From Affinundibacterium macrobrachii (GTDB lineage: Bacteria; Pseudomonadota; Gammaproteobacteria; Burkholderiales; Burkholderiaceae_D), in the NCBI RefSeq assembly GCF_014652415.1, contig NZ_BMYT01000008.1:326-64325 (forward strand): a stretch of 64,000 bases of DNA, given 5' to 3'. Shown one piece after another: positions 59,911-64,000 of this stretch. Each line of letters starts with the position of its first letter. Within the stretch, counting starts at the first letter, position 1. A program made the position numbers and the translations under genes. The notes under the pieces were generated by a model. It ran no database searches. It saw only the letters and a program-made list of their open reading frames with translations, and was not told the DNA's origin.

Positions 59911-61032
59911 TTACTGCGGTGGTAGCGGTGGCGGCATCGCTGCAAATAGATCTTGCAAATCTGCCTGATCACTGGCCTTCGCCCAAGCAGCCATACCTTG
60001 GCGCCAAACTAGGCTGTCGCGAGTTAAGCTACCGTTCGCAACCTGTGCTTGCAAAGCTGACCGTTCAAACGGACCTGCTTGCGCACCGTTAATTGCGATG
60101 AAGTAGGGTGTTGATCCTGGTAGTGGCGGTGGCATCGCGCCAGCAGTTTGAGTTTGGGTCGCATTGGTTTGAAATAAATTGCCCATACTTTGGTTGAGCA
60201 TGCCGCCCACACCGACTCCCATCATCGCGCCAGCCATGCCGGGATTTTGTGCAGCGTCACGCAATGCTTGCGCGCCTTGATATTGGGCGAATTGTTGCAT
60301 GTTGCCGATCGCGCGCATCGCACCTTGTTGGTCAATCGCTTTTTCTACCTCTTCAGGTAGACCAATATCTTGCACTTGGACTTCGCATAGTTCTAAACCA
60401 TATTGTTCAAAATCAGCGGCGATTTTTTCTTGTATGCGTTGTCCGACGACGCTGACTTTACTTTCTAAATCAATCACTGGCACGCCAATTTCTGGCATTA
60501 CTTCTTTAATGCGCAAACCGATTTTGCCGCGTAGATTTTCTTCGATGTCTTGTACGGTAAAGTCGGCTTGTGTGCCTACCAATTCTAACAACACGGTTTT
60601 GGCATCACGAATACGTAAACCATAAATACCGAATGCTGTCACCCGCACAACGCCAAATTCGGGGTCACGCATCGTTGCAGGACCTGCGGTTCCCCATTTT
60701 AAATTGGTGAATCGAGTTGTCTTGAAAAAGTAGACCTCAGCTTTAAATGGGCTATCGAATCCATATTTCCATCCCTTAATGGTGCTGAGTATCGGCATGT
60801 TTGCTGTACTAAGTTCATACATGCCGGGCATAAAGACATCGGCAACTTGGCCTTTGCCTAGTTGGCCTTCGTTAACCATGACCGCAACTTGACCCTCGCG
60901 CACAGTGAGTTTGGCGCCCATTTTGATTTCGTTTTGATAGCGTTCAAAACGATGCACCATCACATTCGGACTATCGTCTAACCATTCGACGATATCGATA
61001 AACTCATTGCTTAGCTTGTTCCATAATCCCAT
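59911..61032 (-). CDS. SPFH-domain protein with C-terminal GYF_2 domain (YdjI-like)
   Basis: A 373-residue protein: an N-terminal SPFH/YdjI domain (MGLWNKLSNEFIDIVEWLDDS and LTVREGQVAVMVNEGQLGKGQVADVF), a helical coiled region (about 170-250), a Gly/Ala/Gln-rich stretch, and a C-terminal GYF_2 domain (YFIAINGAQAGPFERSALQAQV, SLVWRQGMAAWAKA) ending in polyproline. SPFH proteins scaffold membrane microdomains; GYF domains bind proline-rich peptides, and this protein has proline runs near both ends of its GYF domain. First gene of the operon with the zinc-ribbon gene. Confidence 0.85.
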   Translation of the reverse strand: MGLWNKLSNEFIDIVEWLDDSPNVMVHRFERYQNEIKMGAKLTVREGQVAVMVNEGQLGKGQVADVFMPGMYELSTANMPILSTIKGWKYGFDSPFKAEVYFFKTTRFTNLKWGTAGPATMRDPEFGVVRVTAFGIYGLRIRDAKTVLLELVGTQADFTVQDIEENLRGKIGLRIKEVMPEIGVPVIDLESKVSVVGQRIQEKIAADFEQYGLELCEVQVQDIGLPEEVEKAIDQQGAMRAIGNMQQFAQYQGAQALRDAAQNPGMAGAMMGVGVGGMLNQSMGNLFQTNATQTQTAGAMPPPLPGSTPYFIAINGAQAGPFERSALQAQVANGSLTRDSLVWRQGMAAWAKASDQADLQDLFAAMPPPLPPQ

Positions 61033-61419
61033 GCTGCTCTCCGATCGCTTATTCTTAAGAAGAGAAAAATTGTTGTCGTGGATTTTTGTCCTCAGAGGTG
61101 AGGCAAATCCTGAAGGTTTGCTGATAAGTTAGTATTGCCGATTTAATACAGTATCACAAGTCTTGCTACTTTTTACTTTGAGAAAATAGAAAGGTCGATT
61201 TCATGAATGCCATTTCGCACCTTGATCGTCATTCTCTAAAAAGCAAGAACTTTTCTTCATTAAACTGATCATAACGCTTGATTACTATATCTCGCTATTT
61301 CTTTGATATTGGTTTAGCGATTTGTTTAATCAATTCTTTGAGTGAGCATCGAAAGGTTTGTGTTGATCGTCGTTGATGACGTCAAATGACAATTTTTATG
61401 ATTGATGAGGAGCTGTAAG
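61033..61419. other. Divergent intergenic region, promoters presumed
   Basis: No supported gene. A 21-codon frame at 61204-61269 (MNAISHLDRHSLKSKNFSSLN) has an AAAGG nine bases upstream, so a leader peptide is possible but unproven. The right end carries the ribosome site GAGGAG of the SnoaL gene. Promoter elements for the SPFH operon were not resolved. Confidence 0.35.
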
Positions 61420-61854
61420 ATGAAATGGGTGTTTGCAATTTTAGTGTTCGGTTTGTCGTGTATCGTTTCAGCACAGCAAGTTCAAGAGTTATCTGGCAAG
61501 CAAGTTGAAGAATTGATCGAAAAAGTCAATCTCGCTCAGAACAAAGTAATGATGCGTAATTCAACGACACAAGATGTTGACGCATTATTCGCGATGTATT
61601 CGGATGATTTCACTTATGTCCATGCAGCATATGGTGGTACTTATTCGCGCGAAACATTAATGGGAAATACGCTTCGAATTCAAAAGGCGGGGCGCTATAA
61701 CTTGGATCAAGGACGTTATAAAGTTTTGCGCATTATTCCGGGTTTAAACGCCGCTGCGGTCGAACGTGTAGAGAATCAATCCGACAAAGTTCATCTGTCT
61801 GTGTTTGAGTTTAAAGATGGCAAGGTGTCAAAAATCACTGAATATTGGAAGTAA
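61420..61854 (+). CDS. Secreted SnoaL/NTF2-like protein
   Basis: A 144-residue protein with signal peptide (MKWVFAILVFGLSCIVSA) and a cone-shaped NTF2-like fold of the DUF4440/SnoaL type: TQDVDALFAMYSDDFTYVHAAYGGTYSRETL and the closing HLSVFEFKDGKVSKITEYWK. ATG 61420 has GAGGAG upstream; TTG 61402 is not used. Such domains are enzymes or ligand binders. The DJ-1 fusion downstream carries a related domain. A terminator follows 150 bases later. Confidence 0.78.
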   Translation: MKWVFAILVFGLSCIVSAQQVQELSGKQVEELIEKVNLAQNKVMMRNSTTQDVDALFAMYSDDFTYVHAAYGGTYSRETLMGNTLRIQKAGRYNLDQGRYKVLRIIPGLNAAAVERVENQSDKVHLSVFEFKDGKVSKITEYWK

Positions 61855-62007
61855 TCAATAATCCGTCAAAATCGTTAGATTTTGAAATTGTTGTTGATGA
61901 AAATTAGTTTCCTAAACTTTCTATGTATTGCTTACGCATTTCCGTGACGTTTGATAACTGGGGCTAAAGACATCTGAATTTCTCGAATCATTAGTTGTCC
62001 ACGCGAT

Positions 62008-62051
62008 AAAAATCTACCAATGAAGCGAAATGTCATTGGTAGATTTTTTTT
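62008..62051 (+). terminator. Terminator after the SnoaL gene
   Basis: AAAAATCTACCAATGA (62008-62023) pairs perfectly with TCATTGGTAGATTTTT (62033-62048), then T. From here to 62304 no gene is seen, only regulatory repeats. Confidence 0.9.
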
Positions 62052-62140
62052 AGGCTTAATGTTTCCGTGGTGGTGTCCCTCAAGCAAAAAACACTCCGAA
62101 ATCATGTTTCTGAAGTCCTAAATCGCGGTTTGCCATAGCG

Positions 62141-62163
62141 AATTTACTGTATTCCAGTAAATT
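62141..62163. promoter_or_regulatory. Inverted repeat upstream of the DJ-1 fusion gene
   Basis: AATTTACTG and CAGTAAATT form a perfect nine-base inverted repeat with a five-base spacer, 141 bases before ATG 62305. TAGCGAATTT also occurs twice nearby (62136-62145 and 62169-62178). Together they look like an operator cluster; the regulator is unknown. Confidence 0.45.
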
Positions 62164-62304
62164 GCATCTAGCGAATTTGGGCGTTGAGTTGATATTCAAA
62201 AGTCGTAACAGGCTTTTGGAAAAATTTTACAGCTTGCACTTTTAGATAACTTGCTCCTGCATTCGCATCCGTTAACGATTTGATCTTTGATTTAAGGTGC
62301 GTGT

Positions 62305-63534
62305 ATGAAGCTAAGTTGTTTTATTTTTCTTTCTCGTGTTTTTCTTGCAGCTTATTTATTGTTTGGCGTATTTGGGGCTACGCAGGCATCCTCTTCCTCT
62401 TCGTTTGACAGTTTGGCGCTTCGTAACAATCAAGCCGGTGTGAAGGAGCAAGCTGGGATCGCTAAGCAAAGTAATCCAAGACGGATTTTGTTTGTTACCT
62501 CAAATCAGCATTTTTACGGCAAATCAGATATTCCTGCCGCGAATCACTTTGAAGAAATTGTGATGGCCTACGATGTTTTCGTTAGTCATGGCTACCGTGT
62601 GGATATTGTCAGTCCGGAAGGTGGTGCAATTCCGATAGATTATGTAAATACCTCGATCTCACTCCAGAAAAAGTATCTTTACGACGAGAACTTCATGAAT
62701 AAGCTGGAGCGCACCTACCGACCCGAAGAGCTCAATTTTGCGGATTATGCCGCGGTCTATTACAGCGGTGGCGGTGCGGCGATGTTTGGTGTCGCTGAAA
62801 ATCGTGCGATTCAAAAATTGGTGGTTAGCATTTATGAGAACAACGGCCTTGTCTCGGCAGTGTGTCACGGAACCGCTGGTTTAGTTTATTTGGCGGGAAA
62901 TGATGGGAAGTCTTTGCTAGATGGTAAAAATATTACTGGATTTCCTGATGCCTTCGAGCGTAAGGATAGGCCGTACTACGCTACTTTTCCGTTCAAGATG
63001 GATCAAGCTGTTCAGGCGGCAGGTGCTCACTTCAAGTATTCCCCCAATTGGGGTGATAAATTCTATATTCGAGATGGGCGTTTGATTACCGGGCAAGATC
63101 CTTCCTCATCGAGTTTGGTCGCCAAGGAAATCGTGGAATATTTGAAGGCGCATGGACTAGGCTCTGTAGCGCAAGACGAAAAGGCCGAACTTGATCAAAT
63201 TAGACTTGTATTGACAGACTACATTGACGGTACAGCGAATGGTGAACCTGATCGTGTGCGCAAGGCTTTTCATGAAGACCTTAATCTTTATTCGATTAAG
63301 AATGACAGTCTAGATGTCTGGAAAGGTAAAACCTATATCGCCAATATTGCGGTTGGCAAGAGCAATACACGTCAAGGAAAAATTGTCGCGATCGATTATG
63401 AAAAAGATGTCGCCATGGCAAAGATCGAGATATTAGTTCCAGGCTTTCGTGTATTTACCGATTATTTAATGCTGGCAAAAGTAAAAGGTGTTTGGAAAAT
63501 CATTCACAAGTCATTTACGTCTAGACCTGTTTAA
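62305..63534 (+). CDS. Secreted DJ-1/PfpI protein fused to a lumazine-binding/SnoaL-like domain
   Basis: A 409-residue two-domain protein with signal peptide (to about 28). Residues 58-275 form a DJ-1/PfpI fold of the Hsp31 type: RRILFVTSNQHFYG, IPAANHFEEIVMAYDVF, VDIVSPEGGAIP, YYSGGGAAMFG, and the nucleophile Cys187 in SAVCHGTAG. Hsp31 relatives act as glyoxalase III, deglycase or chaperone. The C-terminal 110 residues (IRLVLTDYIDGTANGEPDRVRKAF, VWKIIHKSF) match the putative lumazine-binding (Lumazine_bd_2) NTF2-like domain. Periplasmic secretion of such a fusion is unusual. ATG 62305 follows TTAAGGTGC. Confidence 0.82.
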   Translation: MKLSCFIFLSRVFLAAYLLFGVFGATQASSSSSFDSLALRNNQAGVKEQAGIAKQSNPRRILFVTSNQHFYGKSDIPAANHFEEIVMAYDVFVSHGYRVDIVSPEGGAIPIDYVNTSISLQKKYLYDENFMNKLERTYRPEELNFADYAAVYYSGGGAAMFGVAENRAIQKLVVSIYENNGLVSAVCHGTAGLVYLAGNDGKSLLDGKNITGFPDAFERKDRPYYATFPFKMDQAVQAAGAHFKYSPNWGDKFYIRDGRLITGQDPSSSSLVAKEIVEYLKAHGLGSVAQDEKAELDQIRLVLTDYIDGTANGEPDRVRKAFHEDLNLYSIKNDSLDVWKGKTYIANIAVGKSNTRQGKIVAIDYEKDVAMAKIEILVPGFRVFTDYLMLAKVKGVWKIIHKSFTSRPV

Positions 63535-63566
63535 TTTAACTAGTGCTAATTTAGACTCATAACATG

Positions 63567-63603
63567 AAGAAGACCCAATGCTGTTAAGACATTGGGTCTT
63601 CTT
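63567..63603 (+). terminator. Hairpin after the DJ-1 fusion gene
   Basis: AAGAAGACCCAATG (63567-63580) pairs perfectly with CATTGGGTCTTCTT (63590-63603) over a nine-base loop. The T-run is short, so it may act as a weak terminator. Confidence 0.7.
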
Positions 63604-63619
63604 AAATTAGAGAAAAACA

Positions 63620-64000
63620 ATGTTGATATTGATACCTCGAATTTGTCTTAGTTTTATCTTGATGCTATTGCTGCCTGCGTATAGCTTTGCGGAAGTATCA
63701 GCAAAGATTGCAATTGATCGTTACGTACGAGAGATTCAGCAATCACATCGCATTCCCGGTTTAGCATTAGCGATTGTGCGAGATGGTAAGGTGATTCATC
63801 GCGCAAATTATGGAACAGCGAATATTGAATTTGATGTGTCGGTTTCTGATGAAACGGTGTTTCCTCTTTTTTCAACGACTAAGATATTTTCTGTCGTCGC
63901 AGTACATCAATTGATAGAGCAAAAGAAGATTTCACTTGATAGTAAATTGGCCGAATTATTAGATGATCTTCCGGAAACTTGGCGAGAGGTGAAGATCAAG
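63620..64000 (+). CDS. Serine hydrolase, class C beta-lactamase-related (truncated by window edge)
   Basis: At least 127 residues from ATG 63620, running off the right edge. A signal peptide (to about residue 24, PAYSFA) is followed by the N-terminal part of a beta-lactamase/penicillin-binding-protein-like domain: SHRIPGLALAIVRDGKVIHRANYGTANIE and the SxxK motif in FSTTKIFS, the nucleophile Ser and Lys. The remaining YxN and KTG-type motifs lie outside the window. It could be a class C-like esterase or peptidase. Confidence 0.8.
   Translation, partial: MLILIPRICLSFILMLLLPAYSFAEVSAKIAIDRYVREIQQSHRIPGLALAIVRDGKVIHRANYGTANIEFDVSVSDETVFPLFSTTKIFSVVAVHQLIEQKKISLDSKLAELLDDLPETWREVKIK

Overview
The window looks like ordinary chromosome of a betaproteobacterium of the order Burkholderiales, most likely Oxalobacteraceae (an Undibacterium-like genome is my best guess; GC is moderate by eye). 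The reasons are the GshA/GshB-EIIA-HPr-EI cluster with an iron-oxidiser-type glutamate-cysteine ligase, RdgC, SlyX, a metabolite:H+ symporter with a long loop, and many c-di-GMP proteins. No rRNA, insertion sequence, CRISPR array or prophage was seen. There are two tRNA genes (Val-TAC, Asp-GTC).

Layout. 0-7 kb: a perfect Shine-Dalgarno on the minus strand at the left edge (gene off the window), a flavoprotein with a DUF1289 protein, alpha-carbonic anhydrase, a DUF2520 Rossmann protein, a membrane diguanylate cyclase, an AI-2E/PerM-type membrane protein and an ABM monooxygenase. 7-12 kb: glutathione synthesis (gshA, gshB) followed by an incomplete, presumably regulatory PTS (EIIA-Man, HPr, EI). 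12-16 kb: a broken small gene, a chemoreceptor, twin soluble TonB-domain proteins, and a class IV aminotransferase. 16-25 kb: an MHS transporter divergent from glpD around a perfect 13-bp inverted repeat, a DUF1700 protein with an unlisted 54-residue partner, a lone sugar-type binding protein, and a PLP enzyme. 24-31 kb: degenerate GGDEF, CocE-type hydrolase, degenerate HD-GYP plus GGDEF-EAL pair, and a double-domain methylglyoxal-synthase-like protein. 31-38 kb: CII-like regulator, split chromate transporter, an OmpR-type two-component system divergent from a Spy/CpxP protein, M29-like protein, SlyX, GtrA. 38-48 kb: TPR-GGDEF, tRNAs, rdgC, argS, SPOR protein, DsbA, SDR, and a cobalamin-binding-like protein. 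48-56 kb: TonB-dependent receptor and a 1705-residue alpha-2-macroglobulin with an intact thioester. 56-58 kb: a patch of gene decay around a membrane-protein/XRE-regulator pair with an 18-bp palindromic operator. 58-64 kb: a DUF4124 protein with an early nonsense codon, a zinc-ribbon/SPFH-GYF pair, SnoaL and DJ-1 fusion proteins, and a truncated serine hydrolase at the right edge.

Themes. Five proteins carry c-di-GMP domains: two with intact GGEEF signatures, one with an intact EAL domain, and three domains that have lost catalytic signatures. Envelope maintenance recurs (Spy/two-component system, alpha-2-macroglobulin, SPFH pair, DsbA, TonB parts). Most notable for follow-up are the tandem MGS-like protein with a dead N-terminal copy, the XRE/membrane pair with its palindrome, the glpD/MHS inverted repeat, and four decayed or interrupted small genes that ordinary ORF calling misses. 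All functional statements rest on motif reading, not on database searches.
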